Source: Micromonospora trifolii (GTDB lineage: Bacteria > Actinomycetota > Actinomycetes > Mycobacteriales > Micromonosporaceae). Taken from it: a stretch of DNA of 64,000 nt. The position numbers and the translations under genes were made by a program. The stretch covers positions 92,328-156,327 of the forward strand of contig NZ_JAKKFD010000055.1 of assembly GCF_022229005.1 (NCBI RefSeq), written 5' to 3'. Numbering within the stretch: position 1 is the first letter of the stretch; each line of letters opens with the position of its first letter. Shown here in pieces: positions 34,901 through 42,498 of the stretch. The notes beneath the pieces were generated by a model. That model ran no database searches and had not been told where the DNA came from. It was given only the letters and a program-made list of their open reading frames with translations.

Positions 34901-36073
34901 ATGAGTGACGCGGTCATCGTCGGCGCGGTACGTACCCCGGTCGGGCGGCGCAAGGGCAGCCTCGCCAGCGTCCACCCGGTCGACCTCTCGGCGCACGTGC
35001 TGCGCGCCCTCGCCGAGCGCACCGGGCTCGACCCGGCCCAGGTCGACGACGTCTTCTGGGGCTGCGTGTCCCAGGTCGGCGAGCAGTCGTGGAACATCGC
35101 CCGCAACGGCGTGCTCGCCGCCGGCTGGCCGGAGACGGTGCCCGGCACCACACTGGATCGCCAGTGCGGCTCCAGCCAGCAGGCCCTGCACTTCGCCGCC
35201 GCGACGGTGCTCTCCGGCCAGGCCGACCTGGTGGTCGCCGGTGGCGTCGAGTCGATGACCCGGGTGCCGATGGGCTCCAGTGTGGCCGGCGGCATGCCGT
35301 TCAGTGACCAGCTGCGCGCCCGCTACCGGGGCGTCGAGGGCTTCGCCGACGACGCGCCGCTGCCGTTCAACCAGGGGGTCGGGGCCGAGCTGATCGCCCA
35401 ACGGTGGCGCCTCTCGCGTACCCAACTGGACGAGTTCGCCCTGGCCAGCCACGAGAAAGCCGCCGCCGCGCAGGACGCCGGCGCGTTCGACCCGGAGCTG
35501 ACAGCGGTGCCGCTCGCCGACGGCGGCAAGTTCGCCGCCGACGAGGGCATCCGCCGGGAGACGTCCCTGGAGAAGCTGGGCGAGCTGGCCACCCCGTTCC
35601 GCGCTGACGGGGTGGTGACCGCCGGTTCCGCGTCCCAGATCTCCGACGGCGCCGCCGCCCTGGCGGTGACCACCTCCGACTGGGCCAGCCGGCACGGCCT
35701 GCGCCCGCTGGCCCGGATCCACACCGCAGTGGTCGCCGCCGACGACCCGGTCACCATGCTCACCGCGCCCATCCCGGCCACCGCGAAGGCGCTGCGCCGC
35801 GCGGGGCTGGGCATCGAGGAGATCGGGGTGTACGAGGTGAACGAGGCGTTCGCCCCGGTGCCGCTGGCCTGGCTGGCGGAGACCGAGGCGGACCCGGAGC
35901 GACTCAACCCGCGCGGCGGGGCGATCGCCCTCGGCCACCCGCTCGGCGGCTCCGGTGCCCGGATCATGACCACCATGCTCCAGCACATGCGGGACAACGG
36001 CATCCGCTACGGCCTGCAGACCATGTGCGAGGGCGGCGGCATGGCCAACGCCACAATCGTCGAGCTGGTCTGA
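34901..36073 (+). CDS. Acetyl-CoA acetyltransferase (thiolase)
   Basis: The 390-residue enzyme carries all thiolase marks: C89 in TTLDRQCGSSQQ, the NEAFAPVPLAW loop, GHPLGGSGAR with the catalytic histidine, and the second cysteine in MCEGGGMA. It condenses two acyl-CoA units or cleaves 3-ketoacyl-CoA. The sequence around NPRGGAIALGHPLGG is typical. No beta-oxidation partner is adjacent, so it may feed steroid, fatty-acid or acetoacetyl-CoA metabolism. Confidence 0.95.
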   Translation: MSDAVIVGAVRTPVGRRKGSLASVHPVDLSAHVLRALAERTGLDPAQVDDVFWGCVSQVGEQSWNIARNGVLAAGWPETVPGTTLDRQCGSSQQALHFAAATVLSGQADLVVAGGVESMTRVPMGSSVAGGMPFSDQLRARYRGVEGFADDAPLPFNQGVGAELIAQRWRLSRTQLDEFALASHEKAAAAQDAGAFDPELTAVPLADGGKFAADEGIRRETSLEKLGELATPFRADGVVTAGSASQISDGAAALAVTTSDWASRHGLRPLARIHTAVVAADDPVTMLTAPIPATAKALRRAGLGIEEIGVYEVNEAFAPVPLAWLAETEADPERLNPRGGAIALGHPLGGSGARIMTTMLQHMRDNGIRYGLQTMCEGGGMANATIVELV

Positions 36074-36120
36074 CGCGCGGCGGGAAAAGACCTCGCCTCA
36101 AGGCGGAACGGCCGCCTAAG

Positions 36121-37143
36121 GTGCCCAGCGTGACGACGATCGCCGGTGAGCGTGCCCCCGACTGGTCCAGCGAGCAGTGGCAGGTGCGGGCCCGGTCCTG
36201 GGTCGACGCGCAGCTGAGCCGGGCCGGTCGACGGGTGACCGGGCTGGTGGAGCCGAGGCTGCGGCCCTGGTCGCTGGTGTGGCGGGTGCCCACCGACGAC
36301 GGTCCGGTCTGGTTCAAGGCCAACAACCCGGGCACCGTGCACGAGGCGGTACTGATCGCGGCGCTCGCCGAGTTGACGCCCGACCGGGTGCTGACGCCGA
36401 TCGCCGTGGACCCGGCGCAGGGCTGGTCGCTGCTGCCCGACGGCGGCGAGTCGCTGCGCGACGTGCTGGCGCGCGACCCGGACCTGGCGCACTGGGAGCG
36501 GGCGCTGCCCGGGTACGCGGCGCTGCAACTGGCGAGCGCGTCGCGTGCCGACGAGCTGGTCGCCAGTGGCGTGCCGGATCAGCGTCCGGAGGTGCTGGCC
36601 GGTCTCTTCGCCGAGCTGCTCGACGATCACGAGGCGCTGCTGGTCGGCGCCGAGGGCGGGCTCGGTCCGGAGGTGCACGAGCGGTTGCGGGCCGAACTGC
36701 CGGCGTACGCACAGCGGTGCCGCCGGCTCGCCGACATCGGCATCCCGGCGACGGTGCAGCACGACGACCTGCACGACGGCAACGTCTTCGCCGGCGCGGC
36801 CGGTTACCGCTACTTCGACTGGGGCGACGCCTCGGTGGCGCACCCGTTCGGCACGCTGCTGGTGACCCTGCGTTCGATCGGGCACGCCGGCAAGCTCGCC
36901 GCCGACGACGCCCACCTGGTGCGGTTGCGCGACGCGTACCTGGAGGCGTGGTCCGACAGGTACGACCGGCGGACCCTCGTGGAGGCGGCCGACCTGGCGA
37001 TCGGTCTGGGGCCGGTGAGCCGGTCGCTCTCCTGGCGGCGGGCGCTGGACACCCCCGAGGAGTCCCGCGCCGAGTACGCCGACGCGGTCCCGGGATGGCT
37101 GGAGGAGCTGTTCGCCGCCAGTCCACTTCAGCCCAACTCCTGA
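36121..37143 (+). CDS. Aminoglycoside phosphotransferase (APH)-fold kinase
   Basis: The 340-residue protein has the APH/choline-kinase fold. The catalytic loop is VQHDDLHDGNVF (H-x-D-x4-N) and the metal aspartate is in YFDWGDAS. WFKANNPGTVHEA holds the ATP lysine. Starts at GTG 36121 or 36130 are both possible. The substrate is unknown; APH-fold enzymes phosphorylate many small alcohols, and a resistance role is not implied. Confidence 0.85.
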   Translation: MPSVTTIAGERAPDWSSEQWQVRARSWVDAQLSRAGRRVTGLVEPRLRPWSLVWRVPTDDGPVWFKANNPGTVHEAVLIAALAELTPDRVLTPIAVDPAQGWSLLPDGGESLRDVLARDPDLAHWERALPGYAALQLASASRADELVASGVPDQRPEVLAGLFAELLDDHEALLVGAEGGLGPEVHERLRAELPAYAQRCRRLADIGIPATVQHDDLHDGNVFAGAAGYRYFDWGDASVAHPFGTLLVTLRSIGHAGKLAADDAHLVRLRDAYLEAWSDRYDRRTLVEAADLAIGLGPVSRSLSWRRALDTPEESRAEYADAVPGWLEELFAASPLQPNS

Positions 37144-37254
37144 CCATGATCCGTCCGAGTCGGAAGTCGGACAGGCAGTGCGACAGGCGGCGTGGAACTT
37201 CCAAAAAACCCGCGTGACCCACGTCACCCTGCTGGGGACGTCGTTGGGCAGGTC

Positions 37255-37761
37255 ATGGACGTCTTCTCCCGAACGTTCCTCCCGGCCGCCGCTGAGGCAG
37301 GCCTGGCCGTGCAGACGGTGAGCCGGCACATGCCGGTCTTCCGGCGCTGCGTCGGCTCCGGTGACGCCACCATCCTGGTCACCCGTTGCAGCCGCCCCGA
37401 CCGCCCGGTCACCGGCGACTACCTGTTGCTACTCACCCACCGCCGCCTGGTGGTGACCCAGCAGACCCGCCTTCTGCACCGACTGCGCCTGCACCTCAAC
37501 ACCGAGTTGCGCGAGCTGAGCAACGTCACCTGGAGCCCGGACCCGCGGCTGCAGTCGGTGGAGATGGCGGCCACCGCGATCGACGGGATCCGTGAGCGGT
37601 TCCTGATCCGGACCAGTCACCCGAAGCAGGTCTGGCAGCTTGACGCGTTGCTCAACCAGGCGTTCCGGACCCGCCTGCGGCCGCCCGGCGCGCGGGTCGT
37701 CGCCAGCATCGGCGACGCACCGGCCGCCGCCCGGCCGGGCATGTTCGCTCCGTCCTGGTGA
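37255..37761 (+). CDS. Hypothetical protein, PH-like beta fold
   Basis: The 168-residue protein starts at an ATG after GGGCAGGTC. It has a beta-rich core (GDATILVTRCSRPDR, GDYLLLLTHRRLVVTQQTRLL, LRELSNVTWSP) that looks like the strand pattern of bacterial PH or GRAM-type domains, then a helix (QVWQLDALLNQAFRTRL) and a Pro/Ala tail. No membrane helix. I do not recognise the family with certainty. Confidence 0.72.
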   Translation: MDVFSRTFLPAAAEAGLAVQTVSRHMPVFRRCVGSGDATILVTRCSRPDRPVTGDYLLLLTHRRLVVTQQTRLLHRLRLHLNTELRELSNVTWSPDPRLQSVEMAATAIDGIRERFLIRTSHPKQVWQLDALLNQAFRTRLRPPGARVVASIGDAPAAARPGMFAPSW

Positions 37762-37851
37762 GCTGACCGCGCATCGGGCGTCGTTCCACCTTTACCGAAC
37801 TCGAACACACACCGATCGCGCCGAGCATCAGCAGTCGGCAATCATGGGCCG

Positions 37852-38544
37852 GTGACCGTCGAACCACCGCATCGCGGGCTCGTCCTTGTCGTGGAGGACG
37901 AGCCGGCCATCGCCGACCTGGTCCGGCTCTACCTGACCCGGGACGGGTTCGGCGTCCACCTGGAACGTGACGGCGAGGCCGGTCTGAGCGCGGCCCGCCG
38001 GTTACGCCCGGTGGCCTGCGTCCTGGACATCGCGCTGCCGGGCCTGCCCGGCACCGAGATCTGCCGCCGGCTGCGCGAGGCCGGTGACTGGACCCCTGTC
38101 ATCTTCCTCACCGCGCGGGACGACGAGGTGGATCGGATCGTCGGCCTGGAGATGGGTGCCGACGACTACGTCACCAAGCCGTTCAGCCCTCGGGAGCTGG
38201 TCGCCCGGGTCCGCGCGGTGCTGCGTCGATCCGCCGGCGGCCCGGAGGGCGCGGACCGGCCACGCGTCGTCGGCCCGGTGACGCTCGACCCGGCCCGCCG
38301 CACTGTCACCGCCGCCGGTGCCCCGGTGCAGCTCACCTCCACCGAGTTCGACCTGCTGGCCCACCTGATGGCACGGCCCGGCCGGGTCTTCACGCGGGAG
38401 GAGTTGCTGGCCGGAGTCTGGGGCTATGCGGCGCACGCCGGCACCCGGACTGTGGACGTGCACGTCGCCCAGGTGCGGGCGAAGCTCGGCCCGGCGAGCG
38501 TGATCCGGACCCATCGCGGCGTGGGGTACGCGGTCGATGCCTGA
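37852..38544 (+). CDS. OmpR-family response regulator
   Basis: The 230-residue regulator has receiver E15/D16, D59 (VLDIALPGL) and the KPF lysine, followed by a winged-helix domain (TSTEFDLLAHLM, GTRTVDVHVAQVRAKLG). It overlaps the kinase gene by eight bases, so they form one unit. The GTG start at 37852 has no convincing ribosome site. Confidence 0.93.
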   Translation: MTVEPPHRGLVLVVEDEPAIADLVRLYLTRDGFGVHLERDGEAGLSAARRLRPVACVLDIALPGLPGTEICRRLREAGDWTPVIFLTARDDEVDRIVGLEMGADDYVTKPFSPRELVARVRAVLRRSAGGPEGADRPRVVGPVTLDPARRTVTAAGAPVQLTSTEFDLLAHLMARPGRVFTREELLAGVWGYAAHAGTRTVDVHVAQVRAKLGPASVIRTHRGVGYAVDA

Positions 38545-40003
38545 CCACCCCGGGCGCGTCGAGTCCCCGACCATGGCTCTGCCGGTGGTGGGCGCCGCCC
38601 CACCCACAGCACCCCGACGAGCCCGATTCGGCCGTACGCTGACCGCCCGCGCGGTGCTCGTCACCTGCGCTGTGGCACTGGTGTCGGTGCTGGTCACCGC
38701 CATCGTCGCGGTGCCGTTGGCGATCCGTGGCGCGGAGCGGAGCGAGCAGCAGGCGCTCGCCGCCCAGGCCCGGCTCGCCGCCGAGGTGCTGCGCACCCGC
38801 CTCGACCGGGGTCGCAGCGCCGACGAGGAACGGCTCATCCAGCAACTGCGCGACCAGGGCATCGACGCGTACCTGATCCGGCGCGGGGCGGTCGACCGTT
38901 CCGGTCTGCCACCCCGGGTGGTGCAGCGGATCGAGCAGGGCCGCAACGTGTCGGCTCGCCGCTCGGTCAACGGGGAGCGGGCCCTGGTCGAGGGTCGGGC
39001 CCTGCCCGGCGGCAACGGTGTGGTGCTCTCCCGTCCGCTGGCCAACGGACTGTGGGCCCGGGTGCTGCTCAGTCTCTGGCTGCCGCTGCTCGCCGGGTTG
39101 ACCGCCGGTGTGGTCGCCGGGCTGCTGCTGGCCCGTCGGCTGGCCCGTCCGATCCGGGTCGCGGCGACCGCCGCCGCCCGGCTGCGCGCTGGTGATCGTG
39201 CCGTCCGGGTGCCGGTGGAGCCGCCGGACGAGGTCGCCGACCTGGCCGAGGCGTTGAACGGGCTGGCTGCCGCGCTGGCCACCAGCGAGGGTCGACAGCG
39301 GGAGTTCCTGCTGTCCGTTTCGCACGAGCTGCGCACCCCGCTGACCGCGATCCGGGGGTACGCCGAGGCGCTCGCCGACGGGGTGCTCGGCGCCGACGAC
39401 ACTGTGGACACCGGTCGAACGATGCTGGCCGAGGCCCAACACCTGGACCGGCTGATCGGTGACCTGCTGGCACTGGCCCGGCTGGAGGCCGCCGACTTCC
39501 CCCTCGAACCGGTGCCGGTGGACCTGACCCAACTGGCAGTGGACGCGGAGCCGACCTGGTCCGGTCGGTGTGCCGCGGTGGGCGTGCCGTTCCGGGTGGA
39601 AACGCCTGGTCAGCCGGTGCCGGCGTACACCGATCCGGGGAGGATCCGGCAGGTGCTGGACGGGCTGCTGGAGAACGCGCTGCGGGTCGTACCCCCGGGG
39701 TCGCCGGTGGTGCTCGCGGTCCGGCCGGCCGGCGCGGACCCGGCGCACGGCGGTGTGTTGGAGGTCCGCGACGGCGGGCCCGGCTTTACCGACGACGACC
39801 TGGCGGTGGCCTTCGAACGCGGTGCGCTGCACGAGCGTTACCGGGGGGTGCGAAAGGTGGGCAGCGGGTTGGGGTTGGCGCTGGCCGCCGGGTTGGTCCG
39901 CCGGTTGGGCGGCGAGATCGCCGCCGGGCACGCACCGGAAGGTGGTGCCGCCTTCACCGTCCGGCTGCCCGGTGATCCTTACCTGACCCGAACATCGGCC
40001 TGA
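38537..40003 (+). CDS. Sensor histidine kinase
   Basis: The 488-residue kinase has a 30-residue Arg/Pro tail, a first helix near 35-62, an external domain of about 110 residues (EQQALAAQARLAAEVL and onward), and a second helix near 177-198. HAMP follows, then HisKA with H263 (SVSHELRTPLTA) and an ATPase domain (NALRVVPPGSPV, GSGLGLALAAG). The external region could sense an envelope signal. A putative lipoprotein follows after 56 bases, perhaps a sensory or regulated partner. Confidence 0.92.
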   Translation: MPDHPGRVESPTMALPVVGAAPPTAPRRARFGRTLTARAVLVTCAVALVSVLVTAIVAVPLAIRGAERSEQQALAAQARLAAEVLRTRLDRGRSADEERLIQQLRDQGIDAYLIRRGAVDRSGLPPRVVQRIEQGRNVSARRSVNGERALVEGRALPGGNGVVLSRPLANGLWARVLLSLWLPLLAGLTAGVVAGLLLARRLARPIRVAATAAARLRAGDRAVRVPVEPPDEVADLAEALNGLAAALATSEGRQREFLLSVSHELRTPLTAIRGYAEALADGVLGADDTVDTGRTMLAEAQHLDRLIGDLLALARLEAADFPLEPVPVDLTQLAVDAEPTWSGRCAAVGVPFRVETPGQPVPAYTDPGRIRQVLDGLLENALRVVPPGSPVVLAVRPAGADPAHGGVLEVRDGGPGFTDDDLAVAFERGALHERYRGVRKVGSGLGLALAAGLVRRLGGEIAAGHAPEGGAAFTVRLPGDPYLTRTSA

Positions 40004-40059
40004 CGCTCTGCTCGTCGTTCCCGGGAAGGCTGAGGGCTCCACTGACGAGAGGGAGAGTC

Positions 40060-40659
40060 ATGCCACGTTGGGGTATCGCCACCGGCACCACTGCACTGCT
40101 CGCGGCGGTCGCGCTCGGCGTCAGCGGCTGCGGCGCGGCCGAGGTGGCCAGTCAGCCCGCCCGGGATGTCGCCGTCGAGGTCGCCGCCGCCATGGGGGTC
40201 GAGGGTCAGGCGCTGACCGCGATGGGCTTCGACGCCGACGACCTGGACGTGCTGACCGTCGCCGCACCGGCCACCCCGACGCCGGGTGCGTCCCCCGGCG
40301 CCAAGGAGAAGGCCCGGGACAAGCGCGGCGAGGAGTGGCGCAAGCGCCGCCAGGCCCGCGTGCTGCTGCGCAAGAACACACTGCACGGTGAGGCGGTGGT
40401 GAAGACGAAGGACGGCGGTACGCAGACAGTCGCCGTGCAGCGCGGCGAGGTGACAGCCGTCGACGGCGACTCGATGACGGTCAAGTCCACCGACGGCTTC
40501 ACGATGACCTGGACCTTCGGCGACGACCTGCGGGTGGTCGAGCGGCGGGCCACGGTGCAGCCGAGCGAGGTAACTGTCGGCGCGACGCTCGGCGTCGCCG
40601 GCGCGAAGGACGGCGACAAGGGCGTGGCCCGGCTCATCCTCGTTCCCCGCGCGAAGTGA
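40060..40659 (+). CDS. Secreted lipoprotein with DUF5666-like domain
   Basis: The 199-residue protein has a signal peptide ending in a lipobox GVSGC (C24). A Pro/Gly and then Lys/Arg-rich linker (KEKARDKRGEEWRKRRQ) precedes a beta-rich C-terminal part (GEVTAVDGDSMTVKSTDGF, TVQPSEVTVGATLGV) that resembles DUF5666. The upstream two-component system and the bidirectional terminator immediately after suggest a three-gene unit. Function unknown. Confidence 0.78.
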   Translation: MPRWGIATGTTALLAAVALGVSGCGAAEVASQPARDVAVEVAAAMGVEGQALTAMGFDADDLDVLTVAAPATPTPGASPGAKEKARDKRGEEWRKRRQARVLLRKNTLHGEAVVKTKDGGTQTVAVQRGEVTAVDGDSMTVKSTDGFTMTWTFGDDLRVVERRATVQPSEVTVGATLGVAGAKDGDKGVARLILVPRAK

Positions 40660-40661
40660 GC

Positions 40662-40693
40662 GCAGGGGCCCTGGTGGACGCCAGGGCCCCTGC
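40662..40693. terminator. Bidirectional terminator
   Basis: A perfect 13-base stem (40662-40674 with 40681-40693) and a six-base loop lie between the lipoprotein and the convergent SGNH hydrolase. Confidence 0.8.
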
Positions 40694-40698
40694 TCTCG

Positions 40699-42300
40699 TC
40701 AGTAGACGCGGGAGCCGATGAAGTCGTCGTGACCGTAGCCGACCGGGTTGGCGGCGGTACGGGCCTCGAACGACCACTGCTGCCGGGTGCTGCTGGAGCA
40801 GTTCGCCAACCGCAGGCGGGAGCTGCCCAGCAACGGGTTGTCGAACGCCACGCACAGGTTGTTGGCGCTCGCCGGCCTGATCTGGTTACCGACGAAGACG
40901 AACTGCTGCGCGCCGGTGCCGTTGCAGTCGTAGATGTTGACAGCGGTGCCGGCGCTCATCGAGCTGTTGGCGACGTCCAGGCAACGGTCGTGGGACAGCT
41001 CCGAGTGCAGCGACCGTCGTGCCGAGTCGTACCAGAAGCCCTGGTTGCGCCCACCGTGGCAGGAGTACGGCTGCTGCGCGGTGCCGTTGCGGGAGTCGTA
41101 CCCCTTGCCGTCGACGCAGGTGCCGGTGGCCAGGTTGCGCAGTTGCTTGAACTCCAGCAGCCCCGGGTAGAGCACACCACCGCCGGTGCTGGCCGGGTCG
41201 ACGCAGCTGGCCCGCGTCTGCCCGGAGTTCCAGAACTGGGTGATGCACTGGGCGAACATGCCGTGCCCACGGGCGTTGGGGTGGAACGACTGGCGGGCGG
41301 CGTTCTCGTTCCAGATGCCGACCTCGATGAAGAGGCCGCGGACCGAGGTGTTGTCGGTGCACACCTCGTGCCCGTGGAAGAGCCGGCTGGCGTCCAGGTA
41401 GCGGGTGCCGGTGTTCGCCGCGGCGGAGCGCAGCGCCGACTCGAACATCGGCACCGCCTTGTTCCGGGCGAACGCCGCGTCGGCCAGGTAGAGCAGACAA
41501 CCGCCGGAGTACCAGCCGGGGAAGTTGGGGTTGTCCTCCACGTCGGGGCTGCCGGGGCTCGGGTACGACATCAGCACCAGCTCGTAGTCCGACAGCAGGT
41601 AGCCGGCGTTGGTCATGGTCTGCCGGATGTCCGTGAGCGCCGACTCCACGGCCTGCCGGCTGCCGTCGGTGCGGATCGTCCACTGGTCGGTGTAGGTGGG
41701 GTAGCAGACGCCCTGGAAGAAGACCCGGCGGACGGCGCAGTCGGTGGCGACCGGACCGAACTGGATGGTGCCGTCACCGTTCGCGCCGACCACCACCCAG
41801 ATCAGCTTCACGTGCGTGTTGCGCGCCTTGATGCCCAGGTAGTCGCCCTGGTTCAGTTCGTTGTGCTGGGTCGGGCCGCCGGCGATCAGGTTCCAGGGGG
41901 TGGCACCGGAGCAGGCGATGTTGTACTGCGCGTCCGACGTGATGCCGGTACGGAAGACGGCCTGGTCGTAGGAGCGGTCGCACCAGTTGCCGTCCTGGTG
42001 GGTGCCGGGGACGTAGTTGCCGACCCCCTCACCGGAGATCTCGCTGTCGCCCATGGTGACCAACGCGGTGCGGCGCTGTTCGATCGGGCGGATCGCCGGG
42101 CTGCCGTAGAGGGCTGTCGCCTCGGCGGCTCGGATGGCTTCGAGGTTGGCGGGGAGTGGTTGGACTGTCGGTCGGTCGGCCGCGGTGGCGGGGGTGGCCG
42201 GTCCGGCGAGCATCGGTAGGACGAGAGCGGCGACGGCGACGGCGACGGTGATGGCCCGTCGTCGGGTCGCGCGTTCGGGCCTGGCGGGGATTGCAGGCAT
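40699..42300 (-). CDS. Secreted SGNH-type lipase/esterase with ricin-type lectin domain
   Basis: The 533-residue exported protein has a signal peptide (ITVAVAVAALVLPMLAG, about 1-41). An SGNH hydrolase domain follows with GDSEISGEG (84-92, nucleophile S86) and the C-terminal HPNARGHGM carrying the catalytic histidine. A ricin B-type beta-trefoil covers about 385-520 with QGFW, QQFVF and QQWSF repeats. Many cysteines indicate an extracellular fold. It should bind a glycan and hydrolyse an ester, such as lipids or acetylated polysaccharide. AAAGGAGT precedes the ATG. A promoter with an embedded palindrome lies upstream. Confidence 0.9.
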   Translation of the reverse strand: MPAIPARPERATRRRAITVAVAVAALVLPMLAGPATPATAADRPTVQPLPANLEAIRAAEATALYGSPAIRPIEQRRTALVTMGDSEISGEGVGNYVPGTHQDGNWCDRSYDQAVFRTGITSDAQYNIACSGATPWNLIAGGPTQHNELNQGDYLGIKARNTHVKLIWVVVGANGDGTIQFGPVATDCAVRRVFFQGVCYPTYTDQWTIRTDGSRQAVESALTDIRQTMTNAGYLLSDYELVLMSYPSPGSPDVEDNPNFPGWYSGGCLLYLADAAFARNKAVPMFESALRSAAANTGTRYLDASRLFHGHEVCTDNTSVRGLFIEVGIWNENAARQSFHPNARGHGMFAQCITQFWNSGQTRASCVDPASTGGGVLYPGLLEFKQLRNLATGTCVDGKGYDSRNGTAQQPYSCHGGRNQGFWYDSARRSLHSELSHDRCLDVANSSMSAGTAVNIYDCNGTGAQQFVFVGNQIRPASANNLCVAFDNPLLGSSRLRLANCSSSTRQQWSFEARTAANPVGYGHDDFIGSRVY

Positions 42301-42338
42301 CGACGCACTCCTTTCGGCTCAATCGCGGGACGTCGATT

Positions 42339-42367
42339 GAGTTACCAGACGGTAACGTGCGGATCAA
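42339..42367 (-). promoter_or_regulatory. Promoter with operator between -35 and -10, for the SGNH hydrolase
   Basis: On the minus strand TTGATC (42362-42367) and TAACTC (42339-42344) are separated by 17 bases. The spacer and -10 carry the palindrome GTTACC-GTCT-GGTAAC (42341-42356), so a repressor there would block the promoter. The start codon is about 40 bases downstream. Confidence 0.5.
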
Positions 42368-42432
42368 CGGATGTGAATGCGCCTCAGGTCCTTGCGCGCG
42401 GGATGCAGAACCGCCCGGATCGGACTATCCGG

Positions 42433-42498
42433 GCCGGCTTGTGGTTCAGCGGCCCGGCAGCGGTGCAGCCGGCTTCTTGTTCAGCGGCCCGGCGGCAG
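42433..42498. repeat. 35-base imperfect tandem duplication around the glycosyltransferase stop
   Basis: GCCGGCTTnnnGTTCAGCGGCCCGGC-type sequence occurs at 42433-42463 and again at 42468-42498, a period of 35. The duplicated unit contains the stop codon region of the 42481-44703 gene, so its last codons and stop are copied just downstream. Confidence 0.6.

Noticed and set aside
36121..37143. Antibiotic resistance phosphotransferase
   Set aside because: Only the APH fold and catalytic loop are visible. There is no evidence for an aminoglycoside substrate.
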